A stretch of 64,000 nucleotides of DNA. It comes from Gliomastix tumulicola. Its lineage: Eukaryota > Ascomycota > Sordariomycetes > Hypocreales > Bionectriaceae. Shown here piece by piece: positions 1 through 12,237 of the stretch (position 1 is its first letter; each line of letters starts with the position of its first letter). The notes beneath the pieces were generated by a model that saw nothing but the letters and a program-made list of their open reading frames with translations, was not told the DNA's origin and made no database searches. The stretch lies in NCBI GenBank assembly GCA_001599755.1, contig BCHX01000007.1, positions 2,542,001 through 2,606,000 of the forward strand, given 5' to 3'. The position numbers and the translations under genes were made by a program.

Positions 1-1498
1 GGGATCTATGTCTCGATCCTGCAGTGCAAAGGACAAGCTTGTCCCAAAGCTCCAGCGTCGATCAAGAACATATATGCACCAGAATACTCTTGTGGCCACT
101 GAGCGCTGAGCATCGTCTGGAAAGGTCTTCAGAACGGTGGGCTTCCGGTGCAGCCCCATGACGAGTGCCTCCCTCGCTGCCAGACCAATGGTTCGCCATG
201 CGAGAAGGTCCTCATCGGAGTGGAAATAGTATATACTCTAGTCCATGTGTGTCAGACTCCGGAGAACTGTGACCAGAGACGGAGGGGAAGGCATGACTTA
301 CGAGAATCGTTAACAGCTGAAGGTCCTTTAGATCGCTTGCGGGCTTCAGGATCCTCGACACATTGCGCTCGACCGAGTCCACCATCATGGTGCTATTATC
401 GGTCTTTCCATGGGCTTCAATCACGATGGCAGTAGCTATTGCCACCTTAGCAATCTGGAAGTCCTTAAACGTGAGCGTTTCCAAAGGCGCCAGGGTGCTG
501 GGGTCAGCGTCTTCGGGCGCACGGCCCCAGGTCACAATATCTGAAGCCGCTCCGGCAAGGTAGTCGGTGTCTGTACACGGGTAGACGGATTCAACTTCCT
601 CCTGAAAGACCGTGATCAGCCTGACTATCTCGTCGGTCCCGCAGCGCTGCCAGAACGCAGCATCCAGAGTCGTTGGTCCTTGTTTTGGGGATCCAACCGG
701 AGATTGCACACCACTTGGCGGCGGAGGATCGAATTCGGGGATTCCCCTCTGCGTCAGTGCCTCTTCCCCGATGGCGATGCTAAATGCGGACCGAGTAGGA
801 CCGACAAACTGAGGCTGCTTTGGGACACCGATATGTTGAGGAGAGCTCTCCAGCGGCGATGGCACGGGAACATCTTGAGCTGGCAGCTGTCGCGAGCCTC
901 GAACAGAGCAAGCTTCATTGATCCGCGCAGATTGTGAATCAACGCTGATGTGGTCCGGCCGTGATGGGCTGAAGACGATCTGCTGATTCAACTGCGTCTT
1001 CAGTTCCCCTACTGTGCCGACAAGGTCTCCCACGAGACGACGGAGATCCTTGACCTCATCACTGACAGCACGGTTGTCACTATTATCATCACGAAGGTGA
1101 GTGAAATATCTCAAATAGCCGGGCTCGTTGCACCACTCACGTCTGTTTCCCTCTGTCCTTGTGAGTGTTCCCGCTATCGCGGCTTGTCGCTGTATAAGTA
1201 CACGCCGTCCCGACATCAGCGCATCTTTGGCAGCTCGGGCTGTCCTCCACGGGGAGGCATTTGAGCTTGCGTTTCTTGCACTCGTCACTATGATACCGTA
1301 AGCAGTAAGCAGTGAGCAGTAAGCAGGGGACGACTACGGTGAAGCTGGCATTTGAGCTCAGCCACCACCCAATCGATTTCGCCACAAGACGTACCACGCA
1401 ACTGGGGTGTATTTGCCCCGTTTGTTTGGTCGGCGGGCAGCCTCAGGCGTGGCTGACGGATTGCCACGTTTCTCCTGCTGGGCTTCAGCGGGAGGCAT
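1..1498 (-). CDS. Zn2Cys6 fungal transcription factor, C-terminus cut by window edge
   Basis: This is a nuclear DNA-binding regulator. Read on the minus strand the exons are 1498-1395, 1287-1141, 1079-302 and 237 to beyond position 1. All junctions are GT-AG and keep frame. Joining exons 1 and 2 completes the zinc binuclear cluster (CDECKKRKLKC, then CQRC, then the last Cys before TY), which neither exon encodes alone. Exon 3 begins with a heptad-like stretch (EVKDLRRLVGDLVGTVGEL), the usual dimerisation linker. Exon 4 carries the start of the fungal-specific regulatory domain (YYFHSDEDLLAWRTIGLAAR, then RVFWCIYVLDRRW). The start at 1498 (MPPAEAQ) places the cluster near the N-terminus; an in-frame upstream Met at 1678 is possible. 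The gene is divergent from the P450 at 2112, so it may control it (inference). Its target is unknown. Confidence 0.88.
1288..1394 (-). repeat. Intron 1 with a 7-bp tandem repeat
   Basis: This intron interrupts the zinc cluster codons of the transcription factor. On the plus strand, 1299-1326 is about four copies of the 7-mer taagcag, one of them with a t-to-g change. It is a small simple repeat near the acceptor side. Confidence 0.7.
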
Positions 1499-2111
1499 TG
1501 GCGGAAGCTCCTGGATTGGTGGGGAGTTGGTTCGATGGGCAGTCGGAAATGATGGCCGAGGGACAGGCCATAGAAGAAGTCGTACGACGGCACACGGACT
1601 CCGGATCGGCAGTGCCAGTGTTGGACGGACCTTGATGGATGGAAAGGGACACCTGAGAGATTCCGAGAGAGGGTACACAAGAATGAAAAGGTTTGACGCT
1701 GTCGGTAATCGTTCCGAGACTACGTGCTGCGTTCCGAGATTTCCGCTAGTTCCGAGCTCTGAGTGCCAGCGACCGTTACCCCAACGCTAGCACGTTCAAG
1801 TGACCACCGCCGATGGTTGCATTCCAGCGTTGTACTACCTTTTCGCCGTGCCTAAGCGCCCATCCATCATTATGTCACAGTTATGCTTGGGCACCAACGG
1901 CCCTGTAGCCCCCGGAATTGGTACCCCAATGTCTCGTGAAGATCTGGGCTGGAGGCGCGCTTCAACTCAGGATGCACCACATTTAAGACGAATGACACGA
2001 GAGGCTTTGATATCAGCTATCGTGCAGAGTGCAAAGACTGAAGCTCATATCAAGATCTAAAGTTCCCGACTGTCTGCCCCTCGCCAAGCTGCAGCGACTA
2101 TCCGACTAGCC
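1499..2111. promoter_or_regulatory. Shared divergent promoter region
   Basis: This 613-bp gap lies between the start codons of the transcription factor (leftward) and the P450 (rightward), so it must contain both promoters. I see no convincing gene in it. Open frames here lack coding character and have no plausible splice partners. Confidence 0.6.
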
Positions 2112-3826
2112 ATGACCATCGCCAACCTTGTCCTGTCAGCCGTCCACGGCTACGGCAAGGACCCTGTCCAGAGCCTTCTGATCAGTATCGTCTCCCTTCC
2201 TCTCATTTACATCCTCGTCAACGAGCTCATCCGCCACAATGCGCGCCTTCCCCAGATGAAGGGCCCCAGCGGGCTGCCCATGATCGGTAACATCTGGGAC
2301 ATCCGCGTCAATGCTGCTGAGACCTACCGTCTGTGGTCGAAGAAGTATGGCGCCGTGTTCCAGATCATGCTGGGCAACATCCCCATCGTCGTCATCAATT
2401 CAGCTGAAGGTGCCAAGGCCATCTTCGGCCAGAATGCCCAGGCGCTCAGCTCCAGGCCTGAGTTCTACACCTTCCACAAGGTCAGCCAGCCGAGATGCCC
2501 CCCTCTTCGCAGCCAGAATTGTTATGGCCCAGTATTCAGGTGGCTAACCTCTCATAGGTGCTTTCTGATACGGCCGGAACAACCATTGGAACATCGCCAT
2601 ACAGTGACTCACTTAAGCGACGCAGAAAGGGCGCTGCCTCGGCTCTCAACCGGCCCTCTGTTGCTACATACGTGCCGCATTTGAACGTCGAGTCACGCGA
2701 TTTCATCAAGGAGCTCTACGAGTACGGAGAGCAAGGAAAGACGCCCGTCGATCCCATGCCGATGATCCAGCGCCTCTCGCTGTCTCTGGCCCTCACCCTC
2801 AACTGGGGCACGCGTCTCAAGAGCCAGAAGGATAATCTCTTTGACGAGATCACCCACGTCGAAGAGGAGATCAGCAAATTCAGGTCTACCACAGGCAACC
2901 TCCAAGACTATATCCCGATCCTACGTCTCAACCCTTTCAACTTCCACTCGGCCAAGGCCCGCGAGATGCGCAACCGTCGCGACAAGTATCTCAAGGATCT
3001 CAACGATGGTCTCGATGAGCGCATCACCAACGGGACGTCCTCGCCCTGCATCCAGGCCAACGTCATCATGGACAAGGAGGCCAAGCTGAATAAGGACGAG
3101 TTGACATCCATCAGCCTGACGATGCTGTCGGGTGGCCTGGACACCGTGACCACGCAAGTTGCTTGGTTCATTGCCTTGCTGTCGGTGCACCCCGAGATTC
3201 AAGACAAAGCCGTCGCTGCGATTCGCACACACTACGGCGATGATGAGCCCATGTGCGATGAGAACGATGACCAGAAGTGCGAGTACATCGTTGCCTTGGT
3301 CAAGGAAGCTCTCCGGTTTTACACCGTCCTCCGCCTTGCCTTGCCTCGGGCCTCAGTCAAAGACGTTGTATACGAGGGTGTCCTCATCCCGAAGGGGACC
3401 GTCGTTTTCCTGAATGCCTGGGCTTGCAATATGGGTCAGTGACTACGGAGCCGTGATGTTGCACAGAGTCTGAGCTAATGAATGTCTCATTTAGATCCCA
3501 ACGTCTGGTCCGACCCAGAAGTCTTCCGACCTGAGAGGTGGCTTGAGCAACCGGACGCCTCCCTCTTCACCTACGGCGTCGGATATCGCATGTGCGCCGG
3601 GTCCCTCTTGGCGAATCGAGAGCTGTATCTCGTCTTCATCCGGCTTCTCAACAGCTTCCGCATCGAGAAGCACGATGAGATTGACTGCCATCCTATCACT
3701 GGCAACGCCGACCCAACGAGTCTTGTCGCCTTACCACCGAGGTTCCGATCGCGCTTCGTGCCTCGCAATCCAGATGCGCTCAGGGAGGTCCTGGGCGCGA
3801 CAGAGAAGACGGACGACGAATACTAG
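2112..3826 (+). CDS. Cytochrome P450, CYP504-like (phenylacetate hydroxylase type)
   Basis: This is a haem monooxygenase anchored in the ER by an N-terminal hydrophobic helix (about residues 20-37). Exons are 2112-2480, 2558-3434 and 3495-3826, giving 525 residues. Visible P450 signatures in order are the proline-rich hinge (GPSGLPMIGNIWD), the I-helix LSGGLDTVTT near residue 313, the K-helix EALR, PERW, and the haem loop YGVGYRMCAG with axial Cys449. The haem loop followed by SLLANRELYLVF, and the overall length, match the phenylacetate 2-hydroxylase / 3-hydroxyphenylacetate 6-hydroxylase group (CYP504), which opens the homogentisate route of aromatic catabolism. That assignment is from family memory, and the substrate is inferred. 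The adjacent divergent Zn2Cys6 gene may regulate it. No catabolic partner such as homogentisate dioxygenase lies nearby. Confidence 0.9.
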
Positions 3827-4281
3827 GCGATTCGGCGTACCCCGTGGAGGTAAAAGTCGGACAAAGCAATCGCATACGAGCATCAGGTGGGTTCCATGCT
3901 CGACACGGCGATGTGAATTGTGAGGAGAAGGTGCATCGCCAGCAGGCAAGGCATCCACAAGGCATCTTCAGAATGCCCAACGTACGAGGAGATCGCGCGA
4001 CGCGAGTGGCTGTGATGGTGAAGAAGTCCCACAAACCTGCATAAGCCGGCGGTTATACACACCACAGGACTGGCCATCCTGGACCTGCTTATGTGGAACT
4101 GGCCCAATCTGATAGAACCAACAGTGGCAAAGCATGACCCGTTCAAATTGATGATCTCAAAAATTTCACTCACCGTCCAAGTAATGGATGACCCTGATGA
4201 CCCTGCTCGTACCATGTACATGTCGCCAGGGATGGTACTCTGACTTGTGCTCATCAGCTGGCACATCAGCGTGGTACCGCC
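3827..4281. other. Intergenic region, P450 to NLR
   Basis: This stretch holds the P450 3' end and the promoter of the NLR gene. I see no supported gene here. Confidence 0.5.
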
Positions 4282-7200
4282 ATGGAACCAACAGTAAGCG
4301 CATATATTCAATCACGCGTACGGTCACGGACACGCTTGGCTGATGAAATACCGCTGCGCGCCTAGCCTGCTAGAAAATCAATCACCAACCTCCTGGCACC
4401 TGGTTCAAGGCTTCATCGCTTATCACGGTCCACAGTATCGTCATCTGACGAGACCTTGACCCCGAACACAATCAGCAGCGATGAAGCCCCAGGAAGGCTG
4501 GGCCTGACTACGGTATTCGAGCCCGAGTCAAGCCCACCCTCTGTTGATATCATCTTTATCCATGGTCTCGGAGGCAACAGCACCAAGACATGGTCGTGGT
4601 CGTCCGACCCCAAGAGTTTCTGGCCCAAATCATGGCTGCCTCAGGACCCCGACTTTGTCGACGCCCGCGTCCATGTCTTTGGGTACTTTGCAAAATGGAA
4701 GGTCCGCCAGGAGAGCCCGCTCAGCATCCACTTCATTGCACAGTCTCTCCTCTCTGAGCTGAAGAACAACCCCGTCCTGCGCATGGATACGACGAGAATA
4801 ATTCTCGTGGGCCACAGCATGGGAGGCTGTGTGGCAAAGAAAGTCTACATACTCGCGCGACAGGATCCTTCATGTAGGGTCCTGGCCGCACGTGTGCATT
4901 CCATCTTCTTTCTGGGCACGCCTCATCGCGGCTCTGATCTGGCCTCGGTACTTGACAGCATGGCGAGTCTCGCGCTGGGGAAAAAGCAGTTTGTCCGGGA
5001 CTTGATACCCAACTCGTCCGCGCTTACGGAGATGAACGATACGTTCCGGCATTATGCCCTCGACCTGCGGCTCTGGTCCTTTTATGAGACAAGGCCAGTG
5101 GTCATGGGTATGACGAGTAGGATCATCGTGGAAAAGTCCTCCTCCACACTCGACTATCCAAATGAAGAGATCGCTCCCATGGATGCCGACCACCGGCATG
5201 TATGCAGGTTCGAGAGCTCCGATGACCCCAACTATCGACTGCTTCGAAACGCGCTGCATACCGCCCTCGACATGATCAAAGCCCCAAGAGTCGACACCAC
5301 ACTCATGTCTCCTGAGCTAGATCAGAGACGGAGACTACCGCCGAGCCAGATCAACGTCGCGTCTGTTGAGCAGACATCACGGCTCATGGGTTTCCTGAAC
5401 ATCAATGATGATATGGAAGACGACCTCTCCACCATGCAGCTTCTGAAAGAACCGGGTTCCTGCGAATGGCTAGTTCAGAAGCCATATTTCCTCGAATGGG
5501 AGCAAAGAAGAGGAGCTCAGGTCTTATGGCTCACCGGCAGACCAGGTGCCGGCAAGTCGGTTCTGGCTAGTCATGTGGCAGGCAGACTAGCAGCTTCGAA
5601 GCTCCTTTGCAGCTCTTTCTTCTTCAAGCATGGTCAAAGAGGGAAATCCACCTTAAGCGACTGCTTCTTATGGCTGGCCTATCAAATGGCGAGGCAGGAC
5701 GACGTGATAAAAGAGGCCATCCTGTCGTTGATGAAGCAGAAGACAACATGGGACAAGAGCGATGGTTCCAGCATATGGCGCAGGCTGTATGTTGAGACGA
5801 TCTTCAAATGCGCATCTATTGATCAGCATTTTTGGACTATCGACGGCTTCGACGAGTGTTCGGATCTGGATGTGCTTTTCACCAGGAAGCTTCTACTCCT
5901 CATCCCAGAAAGCCTCAGAGTATTTGCCACCAGTCGTGACATCGACGAAGTCAGTCGTGGTCTCATTCCAATGGGGCTGCGCGTTTCCACTCGTGCACTA
6001 TCAGAAACCGACACCGTTGACGACATGAGACTCTTCCTGTCAGCGAAACTGAAGGAGCTGGACCGCCTTGAAAGTGTCGAAGATCGAAATGCTATGCGGG
6101 ACAAGATCCTCCACAAATCCCAGGGCTCATTTGTGTGGGTGCGCCTGGTCTTGCAGGACTTCGAGAACATCTGGACCGAAGAAGCAATGGAGGCTGTTTT
6201 GAAAGATATTCCAACGGGCCTCCATGATGTCTATGCTCGAATCATGGCCTCGATAGAGAATGATCCGCACAAGAGGGATCTCGCGAAGTCAATCCTGACC
6301 TGGGTGGTTCTAGCAGCCACACCGCTGTCACTAGATGAGCTGCGCTGTGCGATCAAGTTGGATCTTGGCCAGACCATCCCAAACATGGCCAAAGCGATTC
6401 CCAATATTTGCGGCCAACTGGTGTTCGTCGACCAGTCTCAGAAGGTGCAGATCATTCACGACACGTCTCGGCAATTCTTCCTACAAGCGAACCTCGAATC
6501 TCACTTCTCAATCCAAGTGAGCCATGCGAGTACTCGCCTTTCATTCCTACTTCTTCAGTACCTGCGAAGTGGCGTCCTCAAAGCAAGGCAGTCTTCAGAT
6601 ACGCGACCGCTGTCAGTTCAGAGTCTCAGTCTCGGTGGTTCTGGAGGGCCACTCAAAGTACCCGATCAGGCCCTTCTTGATTACGCTGCCCGCTTCTTCC
6701 CCTACCACATACAACATAGTGGCGCAGAGACTGTTTCATTAACAGGAGAACTCGTCTCCTTTCTGAAGAGCCGCAACGTCCTCCATTGGATTGAGCATCA
6801 TGCGCAACGAAGGGACTTGAACGGCATCACCAACGCGGCAATGAATTTCAAAGCCTATCTAGAACGCATAAAAGTCGACAATCCCTCTGATTCCCAGGCG
6901 CAAGTGATTGACCCTTGGATTGTGGATTTAGTACGTGTTGCGGCCAAGTTCCGCACAGAACTCCTGAGCTGCCCTTCCTCCGTTCATTGTCTGGTTCCTC
7001 CCCTTTGTCCTCCCAAATCCTGTATTTCACAGTCATTCTCAAGAGACGCAAAACCCCCGCCTCTTCTCGTCAGAAATCTCCCTGACGGCTGGTGGGATGA
7101 CTGCTTAGCGAGAATTGACTATACCAGGGGTTCGGCGAGCATCGTTGCGCACGGTCAAGGGCTGTTTGCTGTTGGATTTTCCACAGGCCACATCGCTCTA

Positions 7201-9533
7201 TATAATTCCAATTCTCTACAGCATGTGGGGAATCTGAAGCATGATGGGTGGGTGGTACTTCTCAAGCTGTACCTGCAAGACGACATCCTTGTCTCGTGTA
7301 GCAAGAAGCAGTTAACAGCATGGGACACGAGAACAGGCATTAGCCTCGGATCCTCTGCTCTACCATCGCTTCCGCTGGATACGATGTTTCTCGGGTCCGA
7401 CGAGCTCCTCGTTTTCTTTGAAAAGAGTGGCCTCGTCAAATTGTAAGAAGTGTCTGATCTCTCTGTCTATACCGGCGGTTTGCTAATCAAATCCTCAGGA
7501 ACTTCAAGACTGGCGATCTTGAAACCATTTCGTGGCTGGATGATCAGCCATACGACTTCTCTTCCTACGACGAGCCATCCCAGCTGCCCAGCAAGGCGAC
7601 CTTCTTGACGGTAGACGACGGTCAAGACATCTTACTAGCGATAGCCTACCGCAGCCATCCTATTTGCATCTGGAGCCCTCTGGACATGCAAATGATCGGC
7701 CAGTGCGGACCTCCGGGCATCAACGGGGTCAATGATATGGTGTTCAACTCAAACCCCGAGATACCCGTGCTTGTCGTTTCTTTCACGCACGGCGACCTGT
7801 GCGTGTACAATTACGGCACAATGGAGTTGGAGCACTCCATTCCAAGCGTGTTTGCCGACTGCTTGGCTTGCTCCGTGGACGGCCAGACACTCGTCGCAGG
7901 CAGCAGTCGCGGGGTTCTACGGGTCTTCCAGTTCCATGTCGATCTTGACCAGAACATTACCCTGAACCCGATCTATCGGGTGAAGGCTGCAACAGACGCC
8001 GTGCGGAGCGTTGCATTCAACCCCGATGCGCTCCGTTTCGTGGATATCGTCCGTCGCCAGTGTCGAGTATGGGAGCCTGCTGCACTCCTGACCAAGGACG
8101 CGGATCCCGAGAGTTTAAGCGAGGCTCTCTCTCAGTCGTCCATGGCCGAGACGAAGCGTGTACTTATCACCTCACCTCCAGCCGCCAGTCAAGATGGTCG
8201 ATTCATCTTTGCCGGAAGGGAGGATGGCAGCGTAGCCGTCTTCTCTGCAGCAGACGGACGCGAGAGCTGCGAGGCATGCACACATGGCAAGGGAGTCTTG
8301 ACTACAAAGGTGCTCTTCGTGGATTCAAAGTCCTGGATCATATCTGCCAGTGACGGCGCCAGTGTCCTTGTTACTGAGCTGCCAGAAGCCTGTTCACAGA
8401 TGAGCCACCCATCTACAGAGTCCCGACCAGCCCCAGCTCATGGCAAGGTCATACTCGAACGGCGATTTGGTGCGGCTGTAGTCAGCCTCAAAGTCAACCA
8501 ACAGGCTGATCGTCTTCTAATATGGGGCCATGACATAGTCGAGCTTTGGGAGCTGCCTTCCGGGCAAAGTCTTGGGAATTATCATCTCCAGTCTAACAAG
8601 AACAATGAAAGTCCCGGGTCGGATAAGGAGACAGACCAAGATCCTTCAGCAGCGGAATTTCTCAAGTCGGCATTTCAGCACCCAACTGAACCATCCCTTT
8701 TCGTTATTGTCATTGGGAGCACCGCTCATGTATTTCAATGGGAGGATTTCACCGAAGTGACTCCAGAGAGTGGAATCCTGCTCCAGCGCCCAGTGCCTTT
8801 CAACTCCAGCGCCAAGTCCATCACGACCTATCACGAAGATTTATCTGACTCTGTCCTTGAGCACACTTCCCCAACACCTACCCGACCCGGGAGACTCATC
8901 AAATGGCCAGCTGAAGCCTTTGAACCCTCATCTCCGCGTTCAGGATTGCCAGCGGAGGACACCTCACTAGATACCATAGGTCCCGCAGTCCTATCTGTGA
9001 TCGGAGTTCTAGGAGGTGCCAGGATACTCTTCATGGACGTGAATCGATGGATCTGCAGCACTGATTTGAGTAGCCATTTCCAGGCTCCAAGCATCGGCCA
9101 TACCTTAAGAGAAGTCTCCCTGGGGCGGAAACGCGGGCCCATGAGACCAGGGGTCTACAGCGGCCGTCATACCGGCAACGCAAACATGACACGGCGACAT
9201 TTCTTCGCCCTGAGCGAGTGGCGAGATAGGCAAAAGCGCATGGGCTGTGTCTTGCTTCCCCTTGGCGTCACATCGGGAGCCAAGACACCTACTCGAAGCC
9301 GTGGCAGTGCCAGTTTCGGCTTTGTTTCTGGCCATCGAATGATTATCGTTGAAGGCGGTATGGAATTTTCGGAGACTGTCATCCCAGCTACCACCATGAC
9401 CACGAATACGAAGACCGTCTCGGACCATCCAAGCACTCCTGACGACGGGGAAGCAAGGGCCAGAGACGCAGTGGCTGAACATGAATGGACCGTTGTGGGA
9501 GGAAGTATGAGTCGAAGGGCTTACAACATATAA
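4282..9533 (+). CDS. Fungal NOD-like receptor: alpha/beta hydrolase, NACHT, WD-like repeats
   Basis: This is a large STAND-type signalling protein of the kind linked to fungal non-self recognition and heterokaryon incompatibility. The exons 4453-7442 and 7499-9533 join in frame (GT-AG intron 7443-7498). No ATG is in frame before 4783, which lies inside the hydrolase domain. A short first exon at 4282-4293 (MEPT, followed by gtaagc) splicing to the AG at 4451-4452 fits perfectly and gives 1678 residues; this first exon is inferred. Near the N-terminus are the oxyanion motif FIHGLGG and the nucleophile elbow GHSMGG, as in SesB/PGAP1-like lipases. The NACHT domain shows a P-loop GRPGAGKS and Walker B TIDGFDE about 360 and 460 residues in. 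The C-terminal half has degenerate WD40-type blades (HIALYNS, LTAWDTRTG, ICIWSPLD, VELWELPSG). The ligand is unknown. Confidence 0.88.
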
Positions 9534-9869
9534 GCTAACTAGACCTCCAAGAATGGAGTCAGAGATCGACATGACGCGTAGTGCGTGATTGGTAAAGCGA
9601 AGACCCCTCGCTTCCATGCATCCTCACATTCAGGCTGGGTCCAGGGGCTGTCAGAACCGCAATATCACGCGAAGATCTGAGAACATTGGAGCAAGCATTT
9701 GTGCTGCCGTCCGCGCAGGAAACCATCTATCTACATATCTGCATGATGTTCCTCATCCCGGCCACCGTGTGTTCCTCAAGCGACGCATTCTACATTCGCA
9801 TAGCACCTAACATCCAATCTCAAATTCAAACGACTAGAAAACTTGCTCTATGACTTCGACACCATGCAT
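9534..9869. other. Convergent 3' intergenic region
   Basis: This gap separates the stop codons of two convergent genes and presumably contains both transcription ends. Nothing else was recognised. Confidence 0.5.
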
Positions 9870-11141
9870 CTATTCAGTTCTTAACTGACCCTGACCCCTC
9901 TGCGGTGGCCGCTGCCAATTCAAAACAGGTTTTCCCTGCTCCAGCAATTCAGTTCTTTTCCACTCGTATCTCGTTACTGTCACCTTGACCGGGGGGACTC
10001 CTCTTTCGACCTCCTCCAGCACAGGGCCTGGGAGTGGTGGCCAGTCTATGTAGTTAGGCGCGTCAGTGTACATGTTGATCTGCTTTCCAGACCGCCTCTT
10101 CTCGCACCAGTCATCGAGCACCTTCCGGAAGTCTGCGACTGGGTGGTCAAGGAGAACCTCTGGATGTTTGGTCCAGTCCGACTTCTCGATGGTGCTGACG
10201 TCTTGGTCTTCGTGCCTCACCGACCGTAGGTCATCGTCCCGTGTTATGAGCTCGTACATGCTGAACATGACCCCCTTGACGTCGTTTCGAGGCTCGGAGT
10301 ACGCTCCCTTTCCGATACGAGCAGAGAAGTTGAAGTCGAAAAGCAAGATGGAGTCGGTTGCTTCGTCGACGAGGAGGTTGCGCAGCGCAACGTCCTGATG
10401 TGCGATTCCAAGTTCCAGGTTCAGGTAATCCACGACCCCGATCAGTTGTCGGAGCCACTTCAACTTGAAAGTGCGATCCTTGTTGTCTTCCAGCGTCCCT
10501 CCTGGAATGAAGGGGGCTGTGAACCCCACAAGTCGGCCTTCGAGCTCATCCACCACCACCTTGTCGAATGGCACGATATTTGGATGCCTGGGAAGGCGAA
10601 CCCATAGACCGACCTCGTGCCAGATGAATGACAGGTGTTGAAATAAGAAGTAATACTTGAACACAAGCTGGAAAGGATCAGAAAAATGCTTCAACATCTA
10701 GGGTGGCACGGGCTCGTGATTTGGGGGATAGCTTACCTTCTGTGTAGGATCCGATGACTTGGTACAGGTGACGATGTCAGCGTTGGCCGTGATCCTATCG
10801 ACCTCTACAAGATCGAGGCGAGAAATGACTGCGGTATCCTTTGGAAGATCCATCTCTTCTAGTGTTGGCCGAAGGACACACCACGTCGCATCATCTTTGG
10901 GGTCATTGGACTGAGAGACAAGTTTGCCATCAGGCGAGATGTGGATGGCATGAACGTCAGGCGCGAGGTCGTCGATGTATTTGATGAGATGCTCATGTGC
11001 CAGGTCGTCTGACTCCTGCTCCTCGTCCATGGTGACTGATACCAACCGACGTTGGTCCCAATCGACGACATGCCAGGTGCTTGGACCGCCCGGATAGATG
11101 GCGCCGCTGGGGCTGAAGAATCGTTCATCAGGAGGGATCAT
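9870..11141 (-). CDS. Divergent protein kinase-like protein
   Basis: Two exons (11141-10737 and 10697-9870, GT-AG, in frame) give 410 residues. The first about 135 residues are a fungal-type N-terminal region with no domain I recognise. The second exon holds a kinase-like C-lobe. HQDVALRNLL (His235, Asp237, Asn242) matches the catalytic loop, and LLFDFNFSARIG replaces the usual DFG with DFN at 256-258. No clear glycine-rich loop or VAIK lysine is visible upstream. It may therefore be a weak or non-canonical kinase, or an ATP-binding pseudokinase. Similar kinase-like proteins are frequent, variable accessory genes in plant-associated ascomycetes. It is convergent with the NLR gene. Start 11141 (MIPPDERF) is the first Met before the conserved body. 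Confidence 0.82.
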
Positions 11142-11976
11142 GGTGATCGTAAATGAAGTGAGGAAGAAGTCGGTCTGTGGCTTTTTCAAGGAGGGGAACA
11201 GTATTAAGGTGACACGCGCAGGGAATTGCAGAAGTCTGACGGCAAATGGGCAGTTGGTTGGACAGAACTGCTGGTGTGAGAATGGGGAGGAAGAACGGCG
11301 CACTTTAAGAAGCCAGGCGCTCACAGCTAACCTCACGTGATAAAGGCAGAGTGGGGCAAAATACTTGGTTGGGCCAATAGATAAGTAGCCAGCTGAGCAC
11401 TGTGTTTCAAGACACAACCAACAAACTGTGGAGTGGATGGAGACATCATGGGCTGTGCTGCACGGCAGTGCAGGCTATAGTTCACTGAGGCGGATGTGTA
11501 AAAATGCACAACCAACGCCAAGTGGAGAGAGGCCGAGGCCCAATCCCATGACGAGCGGTTACAATACTTCAGGCGCTTCAAGGCGAGCTATCTGTTGGTT
11601 CTGGGGAGATTGTGCTATCACAGGATACGAACCATCGGCTGCTGTTTGTCAATGATGAAACTTGTTGGTTCTGATGAACGCAAAGACAGTAAAGAAAGAA
11701 AGAATGCCTCGGCGGCTGAGCATCATCATCTGAAGCCCGGTTTTCATCTTTTGATCCAATGGTGAAAAGATATCTCAAGTATATAGAGAGCCATTTCTCC
11801 CATCGATGAAGTGCCTTTTGCTTAACCACCATCAACTTCATCTCGTCTCGCAAATTGCCGCCTCCGATATTATCACAGCTCCTCCCTCGCAGATAAACCC
11901 CTCGGTAAGTAATCCACCGCAACAGGAGGCACCTGATATATGGGACTTCTACTAATAATGACTAGAAGACATAGCC
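11142..11976. other. Divergent intergenic region with a 5' UTR intron
   Basis: This region lies between two divergent start codons. The right end carries a likely 5' UTR intron for the next gene: gtaagt at 11905 and tgactag ending at 11965, with a ctaataa-type branch sequence just before the acceptor. No coding region is supported. Confidence 0.5.
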
Positions 11977-12237
11977 ATGGCTGAACAAACCATATCTCGA
12001 TACGAGATGGGCGATATGGCGAACGATAACCCGGTCCAGAATCGCGACGGGCCCCCGGGTTGCTGTTGCGGATGGTATTTCTTCTACAGCGCCATTTGCG
12101 GCCATCTCTTCCAAAGACACCCCTTGGTCTGCGGCAGGCGACGTACGAGGTCAGGAAGAAGCGGATTTTGCAGCATCCCTGCCCCTCAAAATCACATGGC
12201 AATTCGTGTCAACGAGGCTTGTCGACAGTGTCTTTGA
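11977..12237 (+). CDS. Small cysteine-rich fungal protein (86 aa)
   Basis: This short intact gene has its ATG in good context (atagccATGG) and a spliced leader (intron 11905-11965). The N-terminal 27 residues are polar. The rest is compact and rich in Cys and His: CCC at 29-31, then CGH, HPLVCG, GFC, APQNH and a final CRQC. The spacing of CxH, HxxxC and CxxC pairs suggests a metal-binding knuckle. There is no signal peptide, so a cytosolic or nuclear location is likely. Short proteins with the pattern CGH...H...CG...FC...PAP..H...C..C are, as far as I recall, widespread and uncharacterised in Pezizomycotina. I cannot name a function. Confidence 0.7.
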   Translation: MAEQTISRYEMGDMANDNPVQNRDGPPGCCCGWYFFYSAICGHLFQRHPLVCGRRRTRSGRSGFCSIPAPQNHMAIRVNEACRQCL

